Under the pieces are notes generated by a model. That model was not told where the DNA came from, ran no database searches, and was given only the letters and a program-made list of their open reading frames with translations. A stretch of 64,000 nucleotides of DNA from an uncultured bacterium (GTDB lineage: Bacteria > Cyanobacteriota > Vampirovibrionia > Gastranaerophilales > Gastranaerophilaceae). Numbering within the stretch: the stretch's first letter is position 1; each line of letters starts with the position of its first letter. Below are positions 1 through 7,574 of the stretch, in pieces. The DNA lies in the NCBI GenBank assembly GCA_902788345.1, contig CADAJP010000006.1:1-64000 (forward strand), given 5' to 3'. The position numbers and the translations under genes are program-made.

Positions 1-765
1 ATCTTTTGCGAAATTTACCTTATGAATAGTTTTTTCTAACGGAGCAAAATCCTGCTGAATGGATTGATCTACAAGAATATTTCTATCAGCTAAATATAAG
101 ATTTTCTTTTTTAATCCACTTTTTATTAACCTATAGACAATTTGAAAAGCTGTATAAGTTTTACCAGTACCTGTTGCCATAACAAGTAATAAACGTTCTT
201 GTCCTCTTGCAATAGCATCAAGCGTTCTATTTACCGCAACTCTTTGATAATAGCGAGGCGGATATGTTTTACTGCTTGTATAATAAGGTTGTTCTATAAT
301 GTTTTCTTCTGCTTCAGTAATACCTGTGTTATTGTTTTTCTCAGATTTAAATCTACTAATAAGTTCTTCTGGGCTTGGAAATTCGTCTAAAGTAAATTCT
401 CTTTCTTTACCTGTTAAAAAATCATGTTCTATAAACCCATCACCATTAGAGCTATATGCAAAATTAATGTCTAATTTTTTAGCATATTCCATAGCTTGCT
501 GCAGACCATGTGATACAGAGTGTTTATTATCCTTTGCTTCTACAATTGCGATCGGATTATTTGCATTTATATACAAAACGTAGTCAGCCTTTTTAGGCTT
601 TTCTCTTGATGCCATATTACCACGCAAGTTGATTTTACCGTCAGTAAACTGAACTTTTGTTTCCATTGTAATTTTATCTTTCCACCCGGCTTTTTCTAAT
701 GCCGGAGTAATAAAATTAAGTTTGATATCTTCTTCAGTCATTTGATTTTTAGGTAATATAGCCAT
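1..765 (-). CDS. hsdR: Type I restriction enzyme R subunit (HsdR), 3' part missing
   Basis: Open frame of 255 codons that runs off the left edge of the window without a stop, so only the N-terminal part is present. The ATG at 765 follows an AGGTGA ribosome binding site. The N-terminal part has a PD-(D/E)xK nuclease look: an ADYVLY strand followed by IAIVEAK. It is followed by a helicase Walker A motif (ATGTGKT, near residues 197-203) and the motif-Ia-like LADRN. This order, nuclease then SF2 ATPase, is that of HsdR, the ATP-driven translocating and cleaving subunit of type I restriction systems. hsdM and hsdS are not visible and would lie to the left. The neighbour on the right is a transposase relic, which fits a defence or accessory island. 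Confidence 0.88.
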   Translation of the reverse strand, partial: MAILPKNQMTEEDIKLNFITPALEKAGWKDKITMETKVQFTDGKINLRGNMASREKPKKADYVLYINANNPIAIVEAKDNKHSVSHGLQQAMEYAKKLDINFAYSSNGDGFIEHDFLTGKEREFTLDEFPSPEELISRFKSEKNNNTGITEAEENIIEQPYYTSSKTYPPRYYQRVAVNRTLDAIARGQERLLLVMATGTGKTYTAFQIVYRLIKSGLKKKILYLADRNILVDQSIQQDFAPLEKTIHKVNFAKD

Positions 766-913
766 TCTTCACCTCACAACTTCTGATAATAAAAACTTAT
801 AGGAAGTTGCCTTAATTGTATCATGAAAATATTCCAACATATGCCTATGTCAAAAACGGACATAATGAACAAATTACGATTTATTATAGTTTTATTGGCG
901 TTCAAATACTGTT

Positions 914-2119
914 TTAATCTTCATCTTTTTCGTTAGCTTCTATATCTGCAAGCAACTGTGCATAAATTTTATCTTGAACTTCTTTTGCTTTTTCTTGATC
1001 TTTTACTTTTCTTATTGCACCCTCGATTATTGGATCACGTACCAATCTTATTATTTTGGGATTTGGTTCCGGTATTTCCTTGTAATAAGCTACTTTATAA
1101 TTTTCACATTGTTCTTCAAAAGGTATCATTTCTAAGCCTTCAAGAAAAGCTTTAGTATTTTTTAATGCTCTTTTCTTCCAAGCAAATGCCTGTCTAAGTT
1201 TTTCTCTATCTTCGGGAGTTTGCCACAATGCAGGTACTGACGGCAAAATAAAAGCAGAACCTAGTTCTCTTTGATCTTCTCCATCATATAGAAATCCGTC
1301 ATCTTCTGAATAAATATCTCTCCTTAGATACATTGATTTTGAAGTACAAAGTGGCATCCAATCACCGGTATATGTTCTATCTGTAACAGAATCATAAATC
1401 CCATTTCTACCATATTTTAAAGGATTTTTACTTCTTAAACACATTCCAATAAGATATTTCTTATCAGGAAGTTCCTGTTGTACATAACTTTCCTGCCATA
1501 ATTCATTTGGAGATTTGCCATTAAATAATTGGTTTCTGTGAATTCTTTGATTAACAATTGCTTGTATGTGGTAATCTAAAAGATTTTTACAATCAAAAAG
1601 ATTAGTGTTTGGTTCTGGAGGTATAAATTCTCTTAAATCGTAAGCAATAGATGCTGTATTTATGTTTGTAGGAATTTCAAAACTATATCTTGCTCCTGTG
1701 TATATAAGTATAGGTGTTAAATTACTTTTATTGCAATTAATTTCAGCTTTTTTAATTTTGCCGGTTTGATAAATATAAGAATCAAATTGCATATTCCTAA
1801 TAAAGATTTTTTGAGGCTTTCCATATTCAATAAAAGCATAATAAACAGCTTGAATTATATGCCCAGAGTTAACAGGTTCAAAGTATATGAACCAACCAAG
1901 CCACTTTTCGGTTTTTACGTCCTTTACTACCGTAAGCCAAGGGTAAAAATATCTTTTCCCTCGCTTTAACGGAAATTTTAGCTGACAACTTTCAATTATC
2001 CAATATTCATTCGCTTTGATATTGGAATAATCCCTTGCAATGACTTTTTCATGGTGTTTCCTTGCTCTTTTGATTTCTTCAGTGGAGTATTCCTTTTTTA
2101 ATAATCTAGTAATAATCAT
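914..2119 (-). CDS. MuA-like transposase, core and C-terminal half, catalytic triad apparently lost
   Basis: 401 residues resembling the integrase-fold core and C-terminal barrel of MuA-type transposases: a PWLTVVKDVKTEKWLGW block near 60-76, and QRIHRNQLFNGKSPNELW further on. Where family members carry the first Asp (W-x-x-D), this protein has W40-I-I-E43. The second Asp (I/V-D-N) is I107-R108-N109, and the Glu (P-x-E) position reads S157-I158-A159. I therefore see no DDE triad; the alignment is by eye. It overlaps the N-terminal-half ORF by 14 nt in another frame, with the ATG inside the end of the upstream ORF, so it may be made by translational coupling or be the product of a frameshift. 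No MuB-like ATPase is adjacent. It may be a domesticated or decaying transposase. Confidence 0.6.
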   Translation of the reverse strand: MIITRLLKKEYSTEEIKRARKHHEKVIARDYSNIKANEYWIIESCQLKFPLKRGKRYFYPWLTVVKDVKTEKWLGWFIYFEPVNSGHIIQAVYYAFIEYGKPQKIFIRNMQFDSYIYQTGKIKKAEINCNKSNLTPILIYTGARYSFEIPTNINTASIAYDLREFIPPEPNTNLFDCKNLLDYHIQAIVNQRIHRNQLFNGKSPNELWQESYVQQELPDKKYLIGMCLRSKNPLKYGRNGIYDSVTDRTYTGDWMPLCTSKSMYLRRDIYSEDDGFLYDGEDQRELGSAFILPSVPALWQTPEDREKLRQAFAWKKRALKNTKAFLEGLEMIPFEEQCENYKVAYYKEIPEPNPKIIRLVRDPIIEGAIRKVKDQEKAKEVQDKIYAQLLADIEANEKDED

Positions 2120-2585
2120 AGTATTCCGGTTTTACACGGTATTCCTCTTCTTTAAAGCCTTTTTTTGATAAAAGTGCATCTTCGCCAAATTGTTCATATT
2201 TAACTCTTGCCTTACATAAAGCAGAATAACTTGATTTTTTATCAGGGTGTTTTTCATTCCAATCTTCTAGAAATTCAACGATTTCTTTATGTTTCATTCC
2301 TTCTGTTTTTTCTATTAACTCAACATATTTTTTAGCTTGTTTCTTTGCCCAAGCCGGAGAATCTTTATAGAATTTAGAATGTTGTACATTTATTTTTATG
2401 CCATTGTATCTGTTTTTGGCTACTTCCGGAAGCGAATCAAAGTTTATTAAATAGTTTTTATATTTACCTTTCTTATCATAAGTACAGGAATATTCGCCGC
2501 GTTTGCATTTGCGTCTGACAGTTTCTTTGACTTCGTGAGTCAATTCGCAAACTTCTTCCATGCTCAGCCAAATATCTTCTGCCAT
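2106..2585 (-). CDS. MuA-like transposase N-terminal DNA-binding half
   Basis: 159 residues. The first 60 (IWLSMEEVCELTHEV, then a basic segment, then FDSLPEVAKNRY) resemble the N-terminal winged-helix DNA-binding domain of phage Mu transposase. A second helical DNA-binding-like segment follows (KHKEIVEFLEDW and SYSALCKARVKYEQFGEDAL). The start is supported by AAGGAG upstream of the ATG. The ORF ends in a TAG just where the core-domain ORF begins, so the usual single transposase polypeptide is divided in two here. Its promoter side faces the repeat array at 2.7-3.2 kb, which may be what this domain binds (inference). Confidence 0.6.
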   Translation of the reverse strand: MAEDIWLSMEEVCELTHEVKETVRRKCKRGEYSCTYDKKGKYKNYLINFDSLPEVAKNRYNGIKINVQHSKFYKDSPAWAKKQAKKYVELIEKTEGMKHKEIVEFLEDWNEKHPDKKSSYSALCKARVKYEQFGEDALLSKKGFKEEEYRVKPEYYDYY

Positions 2586-2725
2586 TCTTACTCCTTAATA
2601 ATGCTAATTATTGGTTATGTTAGAGTATATCACAAGGACAATAAAAAGATATTACCCAATTAGCCATACAAGATTTAACAAATAGACATAAACGAGCATA
2701 TAACTTAAAACTTTATTATCATTAA

Positions 2726-3231
2726 GTTTGAGAGAGAATTATCAAGGAGTTTTGAAATTTATATCATGGATTTTTGAAGTTTTTCCGACTTTTTGTTTCA
2801 CAGTTTGAGAACATTCTCATTTCGTGTCTGAGAATTATCATTTTAAGTGATTGTTTATAATGGTATATCAAATAAGATAATAAGGCAAGAAACATGATGT
2901 AGATAAATTATTACCAATTTTTACTTTTATTTTTACCGACTTTTTATAAAATTTTACCGGGTTTGAATTTAGAAAAAATTAGCAAAATCTTTAAAAATTT
3001 TAAATAAAAATTTCAAACTACCAACTATGCAGAAAATCTCAAAGTGCTTGCAAAATCTCAAATTGGTGCTAATTGCTGATATAGTGGGGCATACCAGCAA
3101 TTCTCAAACTGTGTGCAAAACTGGTTGTTTGAGATAGTTTGAGATTTTTATCTCACACATTTTTCAAAAACCAAAATGCTTGATATAACTGAATTTTAAG
3201 CAAAATTCTCAAACCGTTTGCAATTCTCAAA
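2726..3231. repeat. Array of TCTCAAAC-type repeats in a 0.7-kb gene-free stretch
   Basis: The stretch between the transposase-like gene and tRNA-Asn (2586-3307) has no credible gene. It holds repeated TCTCAAA words: plus orientation at 3037, 3056, 3102, 3207 and 3225, and inverted (TTTGAGA) at 2727, 2804, 3128 and 3138. The plus copies fit a unit of about 18-19 bp, consensus near TCTCAAACTGTTTGCAAAA; neighbours at 3037/3056 and 3207/3225 are 19 and 18 bp apart. The word GAGAATTATCA also recurs near 2734 and 2830. Multiple spaced sites for one protein are typical of Mu-type element ends or of iterons. Here they may be binding sites for the adjacent transposase-like protein (inference). Confidence 0.65.
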
Positions 3232-3307
3232 CTGCCAGAAAAATAATAGCTATACACTAAAAAAGCCATTCTGTTACTTCACAAAAATGGCTGATTTCAA
3301 GAAAAAA

Positions 3308-3379
3308 CTCCCCAGGCTGGACTCGAACCAGCAACCCTTCGATTAACAGTCGAATGCTCCGCCATTGAGCTACTGAGGA
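3308..3379 (-). tRNA. tRNA-Asn (GTT)
   Basis: Read on the minus strand it folds as a full cloverleaf. The acceptor TCCTCAG pairs with CTGGGGA, the D-arm is AGCTCAATGG, the anticodon loop CTGTTAA gives anticodon GTT, the T-arm is GCTGGTTCGAGTCCAGC, and the discriminator base is G, as expected for tRNA-Asn. The CCA end is not encoded. The 249 bp between this tRNA and the next gene contain nothing I can name. Confidence 0.95.
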
Positions 3380-3628
3380 TTACTTTATAATTATTTTGCT
3401 CAAGTGAGACTGTAAAAAGCTCACAAACCTAGTATATAACAAAAAAAAATATTGTAAAGTACCCATTTAAAAAAATGTGCGAAATTGCTGAAACATGGCT
3501 TGTTACGTTGTTTTCTTAATCGAAAACCCCCGATAATACAAGCTATTCACAAAACTTAATACTGAAATACGAGCGAATATTTCAATAACATATTTGTGAT
3601 ATTATCTGATATACAGAGGGTATTTTTT

Positions 3629-4381
3629 ATGAATATAGCTATTATTTTTGCAGGCGGAACAGGTAAAAGGCTTAAAAATGGTGAGGACACTACTCCAAAA
3701 CAGTTTTTAAAAATTCATAACAAGCCTATAATAATATACACGCTTGAATTGTTCCAAAATCATCCGGATATAGACAAAATTTATATTGCCATTCATCCTG
3801 ATTATTTTGATTATATGAAAGAGCTTACGCAGCATTATTTTATTTCCAAAACTGCCGGTATCGTAAAAGGTGGTGCAACCGGACAGGATTCTATATACAA
3901 TGCTTTAAAACTCGCGCAAAAAGAAAATCCGCAGGATTCAATCGTGCTGATTCATGACGGTGTGCGTCCTAACATTACTCCTGAAGTGATAAATAAAAAT
4001 ATCGAATGTGCGGTAAAAAACGGCAATGCAATAACTTCAACTTCGTGTTTTGAAACTATATTGATAAGTGAAAATGCTATAAATCCAAAGCATGTTCCAT
4101 ACCGAAAAAATACATACAGAGCGCAAGCGCCTCAAAGTTTTCATCTCGGGGAAATAATCGAAGCTCACGAGCAAATCAGAAAAACTAACCCTCAATATAC
4201 TGATATTGTTGATTCCTGCACATTATATAAAACCCTTGGCAAAGAAACTTTTATGGTAAAAGGCAACAGGGGGAACATAAAAATTACAACCATTGAGGAT
4301 TTATACATATTAAGGGCTTTAATTCGATTTACAGAAGATATGGAAGCATTTGGTATTGACGGAAAGGATCAGAATGAATAA
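3629..4381 (+). CDS. IspD/TarI-family cytidylyltransferase
   Basis: A 250-residue nucleotidyltransferase that joins CTP to a sugar- or polyol-phosphate. Seen: the N-terminal AGGTGKRL loop (8-15), PKQF (23-26) and HDGVRP (109-114), the signature blocks of the IspD/TarI family. IspD makes CDP-methylerythritol for isoprenoids; TarI-type members make CDP-ribitol for surface polymers. The position where IspD has Arg in GGxxR reads GGATGQDS. The neighbours (an extended SDR, then an exporter) favour a glycan role, but I cannot exclude that this is the cell's IspD. The ATG at 3629 is preferred over a GTG 33 nt upstream because the family's conserved N-terminus begins there. Confidence 0.82.
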   Translation: MNIAIIFAGGTGKRLKNGEDTTPKQFLKIHNKPIIIYTLELFQNHPDIDKIYIAIHPDYFDYMKELTQHYFISKTAGIVKGGATGQDSIYNALKLAQKENPQDSIVLIHDGVRPNITPEVINKNIECAVKNGNAITSTSCFETILISENAINPKHVPYRKNTYRAQAPQSFHLGEIIEAHEQIRKTNPQYTDIVDSCTLYKTLGKETFMVKGNRGNIKITTIEDLYILRALIRFTEDMEAFGIDGKDQNE

Positions 4382-5384
4382 GGTTTTTGAACAGGATATC
4401 GAAAATATTATTAATGATTTTGATATGTCTGTTTTTCACGGCAAGACAATTTTAGTGACCGGTGCAACAGGTCTTTTGGGTAAATTATGCGTAAAGTCTA
4501 TAATTGCATCTAATTGTGGTGCAAAAGTTATAGCGCTTGTCCGTAACATTGAAAAAGCAAAAAGAATATTTGTGCAAAATGAAAATCTTGAATTTTGTGT
4601 TCAGGATATAAATTCCCCTATAGAGATATCCCAAAAAGTTGATTATATAATTCATACCGCAAGTGTTACATCATCTGCCGATTTTGTTCAAAAACCGGTT
4701 GAAACAATTTCAACAGCTTTTACCGGCACAAAAAATGTACTTGAATTTGCAAAGTCACAAATTTCGCTGTCCGGTATGGTTTATTTATCATCTTTGGAAG
4801 TGTACGGTGTGCAGGATAAAGAAGATATATCCGAGCAAGATTACGGCTATATTGATATCTTAAACCCAAGAAGCAGTTATTCCGAAGGTAAAAAACTTGT
4901 TGAAACCCTGTGTATATCCTATGGTTCTGAATATGGTGTACCTGTAAAAATTGCAAGGTTATCTCAAACTTTTGGTGCAGGTGTTGAAAAATCAGACAAC
5001 AGGGTTTTTGCACAATTTTGCAAGAGCGTAATTAATAAAGAAAATATAATTCTTCACACAAAAGGTGAAACCAAGCGTAATTATTGTTATACATCCGATG
5101 CTGTGAGGGGTATTTTTACTGTGTTAACAAAAGGTGAAAATAATCAGGCTTATAATATTGCAAATAAAAATACCTACATTTCAATTTCTGATATGGCAAA
5201 GATGCTTGAAAATGAGAATACAAAAGTTGTTTTTGAAATAGACGGAAAAAACAGAGGGTTTAATCCTACAGTCAAAATTTTTCTTAATTCATCAAAACTT
5301 GAAGCATTAGGCTGGAGCGCAAAAACAGATTTGCTTCAGATGTTTGAAAGAACTATAAAATCAATGCAGGAGCAAAATGATTAG
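4374..5384 (+). CDS. NAD-dependent epimerase/dehydratase (extended SDR)
   Basis: 336 residues with an N-terminal Rossmann fingerprint TGATGLLG (29-36) and a YSEGK (YxxxK) active-site motif near residue 160, typical of extended short-chain dehydrogenases acting on nucleotide sugars, such as 4,6-dehydratases, epimerases and UDP-glucuronate decarboxylases. The substrate cannot be told from sequence. The start codon overlaps the stop of the cytidylyltransferase gene by 8 nt and the end overlaps the ABC exporter start by 8 nt, so all three are translationally coupled. By context it modifies a nucleotide-activated sugar or polyol for a surface glycan (inference). Confidence 0.85.
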   Translation: MNKVFEQDIENIINDFDMSVFHGKTILVTGATGLLGKLCVKSIIASNCGAKVIALVRNIEKAKRIFVQNENLEFCVQDINSPIEISQKVDYIIHTASVTSSADFVQKPVETISTAFTGTKNVLEFAKSQISLSGMVYLSSLEVYGVQDKEDISEQDYGYIDILNPRSSYSEGKKLVETLCISYGSEYGVPVKIARLSQTFGAGVEKSDNRVFAQFCKSVINKENIILHTKGETKRNYCYTSDAVRGIFTVLTKGENNQAYNIANKNTYISISDMAKMLENENTKVVFEIDGKNRGFNPTVKIFLNSSKLEALGWSAKTDLLQMFERTIKSMQEQND

Positions 5385-7152
5385 TTTAATATTAAAAAAA
5401 CTGAACGAAAAGTATAAGGATGATGAAAATTATCATAGTTTGTCCGTTATATTGCCTTATTTTAAGCCGTATTTGAAACGAACTTTTCTTGCTTTGGGTT
5501 TGGCTGTTCCTATTGGTGCGCTTGATGCGGTTATTGCACTTGCGCTAAAGCCTTATATGGATATAGTTATGATGAATAAGCAGATGCAGTCTGCATGGTA
5601 TCTGCCTATTTTGATAGTTTTATTTACTACTGTTCAGGGTACATTAAATTATCTTGCAACATATATGAACGACTGGGTTGGCGGCAGGGTTACAAATGAT
5701 TTAAAACTTGCGCTGTATTCAAAACTTATGCGTCAGAGTGCAGGTTTTTTCAATAAACAGACCTCAGGTAAAATTATAAAAGCATACAATAATGATGCTG
5801 ATAAGTCTTGTGCGGGGCTTTTGACAAATATGAAAACCTGTATATCAAGGTTATTTTCATCATTATCTTTAATTGGGGTTTTATTTTATAATTCTTGGGA
5901 GCTTGCATTAATTGCGGTTTTTGTACTTACCTGTGCAATGATTCCGCTGATGAAGATAAAATCAGCGATAAAGGATATTTATAACCGCTCCGAAGGAGAA
6001 AATGCAAAAGTTTTTACAACTTATAATGAAGCGTTTGCAGGGCATAATGTTATTTCTGCGTATAATCTTTATGATTTAAAACAAAAAGAATTTGATAATT
6101 TAACATATCGTGTCTTTGGGTTAAAGATGAAAATTACACAGCATGTTGCCTGGTTATCTCCGCTGATGCATATAATTGTTTCTGTCGGTATAGCATTGGT
6201 TATTGGTCTTGGCAGTTATTTGATAGTCAAAAATCAGCTTACTGCCGGACAGTTTGTATCTTTTATTACTGCTTTAATTATGTTATATACTCCAATCAAA
6301 GGCTTAGGTAATAACGCAAAGGGTATTTCAACCTGTCTTTGTGCAATGGAAAGAGTTGTTGATAAACTTGAAAAAGAACCGTCTATTTTTGATAATGACG
6401 GTGCCGTTGATTTTCCTGACTTTAAGGATAAAATCTCTTTCAAAAATATAAAATTTTCTTATGTTAAGGGTAAGAGGGTATTAAATGGTATAAGTCTTGA
6501 TGTTAAAAAAGGTGAAACTGTAGCTTTTGTAGGAAATTCAGGCGGTGGTAAAACCACTCTTGTAAACCTTTTGCCAAGATTTTATAATGTTAAAAACGGT
6601 GATTTGACTTTTGATGATGTTTCTATAAATTCTATAAAAGTGGATTCTTTAAGGGATAATATTTCTATCGTTTTTCAGGATAATTTTCTTTTTGAGGGCT
6701 CAATAAAAGATAATATAAGAATAGGAAAACTTGATGCATCTGATGAGGAAATTATGCAGGCGGTAAAAGAATCATATCTTGAAGAATTTGTAAATTCTCT
6801 TGAAAAAGGTCTGGACACTCAAATAGGCGAAAGAGGAATGTTGCTATCAGGCGGTCAAAAGCAGAGAATTGGTATTGCAAGAGCGTTTTTGAAAAATGCG
6901 CCTATTTTGGTTCTTGATGAGGCAACATCAGCTTTGGATAATCAGTCTGAACATGTTGTTCAGCAGGCAATAAATAATCTGATGAAAGACAGAACAGTAT
7001 TTGTTATTGCACACAGGCTTTCTACTATACAGAATGCCGACAGAATAATTGTTCTCGACAATGGTTACATAAAAGAATCAGGTTCCCATCAGGAATTGAT
7101 GGAAATTCCTGACGGATTATACAAAAAACTATATGAAATGCAGTTTAATTAG
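5377..7152 (+). CDS. ABC exporter, MsbA-like (fused membrane and ATPase domains)
   Basis: A 591-residue half-transporter. An N-terminal six-helix ABC transmembrane domain (about 30-325) is followed by an ATPase domain with Walker A GNSGGGKTT (about 386-394), signature LSGGQKQR (about 490-497), Walker B ILVLDEATSALD (about 510-521) and the switch His in AHRLS. It would work as a homodimer in the inner membrane. MsbA flips lipid A or glycolipids. Location behind two nucleotide-sugar genes suggests a lipid-linked glycan or lipid A precursor as substrate, but drug export cannot be excluded. Confidence 0.88.
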   Translation: MISLILKKLNEKYKDDENYHSLSVILPYFKPYLKRTFLALGLAVPIGALDAVIALALKPYMDIVMMNKQMQSAWYLPILIVLFTTVQGTLNYLATYMNDWVGGRVTNDLKLALYSKLMRQSAGFFNKQTSGKIIKAYNNDADKSCAGLLTNMKTCISRLFSSLSLIGVLFYNSWELALIAVFVLTCAMIPLMKIKSAIKDIYNRSEGENAKVFTTYNEAFAGHNVISAYNLYDLKQKEFDNLTYRVFGLKMKITQHVAWLSPLMHIIVSVGIALVIGLGSYLIVKNQLTAGQFVSFITALIMLYTPIKGLGNNAKGISTCLCAMERVVDKLEKEPSIFDNDGAVDFPDFKDKISFKNIKFSYVKGKRVLNGISLDVKKGETVAFVGNSGGGKTTLVNLLPRFYNVKNGDLTFDDVSINSIKVDSLRDNISIVFQDNFLFEGSIKDNIRIGKLDASDEEIMQAVKESYLEEFVNSLEKGLDTQIGERGMLLSGGQKQRIGIARAFLKNAPILVLDEATSALDNQSEHVVQQAINNLMKDRTVFVIAHRLSTIQNADRIIVLDNGYIKESGSHQELMEIPDGLYKKLYEMQFN

Positions 7153-7259
7153 GTTTTAATATATTTAATTTTGTTAAAATACTTAATTTGCATGATACAA
7201 AAACGAAAAAAATGTGTAATAATTTATCAAAAGATGTGTAAATTAAAAGAGGAACGAGT

Positions 7260-7574
7260 ATGGATATATCAATTAAGGTTGTTGGTTTAAGCGGCTTGTA
7301 TGTAAAGGCTGCAGGCAGATTAGATTTGGATAATGCAGTAGAATATGGCGCAAAAATAAAAGATTTGATTGAAGATTCTGATGATGTCATAAATGATGTT
7401 ACATTGGATTTTTCGGAAATAACTTTTATTTCCAGTTTTGGATTAAAAGTTGTGCTTGAACTTTATAAGCAATTAAAAGAACAGGAAGGCACTTTAAGGC
7501 TTAAAGATGTTTCCGAGCAGATTATGAGTTCTTTTAAAATGGTAGGCTTTGATAAATTTTTAATATTTGAATAA
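7260..7574 (+). CDS. STAS-domain anti-sigma-factor antagonist (SpoIIAA/RsbV-like)
   Basis: 104 residues forming one STAS domain. The segment LDFSEITFISSFGLKVV matches the SpoIIAA/RsbV region around the phosphorylated Ser. By alignment the phospho-acceptor is Ser59, conserved, while the preceding Asp of classical members is Ser58. In known systems the dephosphorylated antagonist sequesters a kinase and frees its target. The gene has a GAGGAACG ribosome binding site, and its TAA overlaps the ATG of the next gene by one base, so it is made together with its predicted phosphatase and kinase. Confidence 0.88.
   Translation: MDISIKVVGLSGLYVKAAGRLDLDNAVEYGAKIKDLIEDSDDVINDVTLDFSEITFISSFGLKVVLELYKQLKEQEGTLRLKDVSEQIMSSFKMVGFDKFLIFE

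Noticed and set aside
199..583. Two plus-strand ORFs of 63 and 94 codons
   Set aside because: They are antisense to the open hsdR frame, which has recognisable motifs.
2726..3231. CRISPR array
   Set aside because: Repeat cores are only 7-19 bp, occur in both orientations and at irregular spacing, with no regular spacers and no cas genes.
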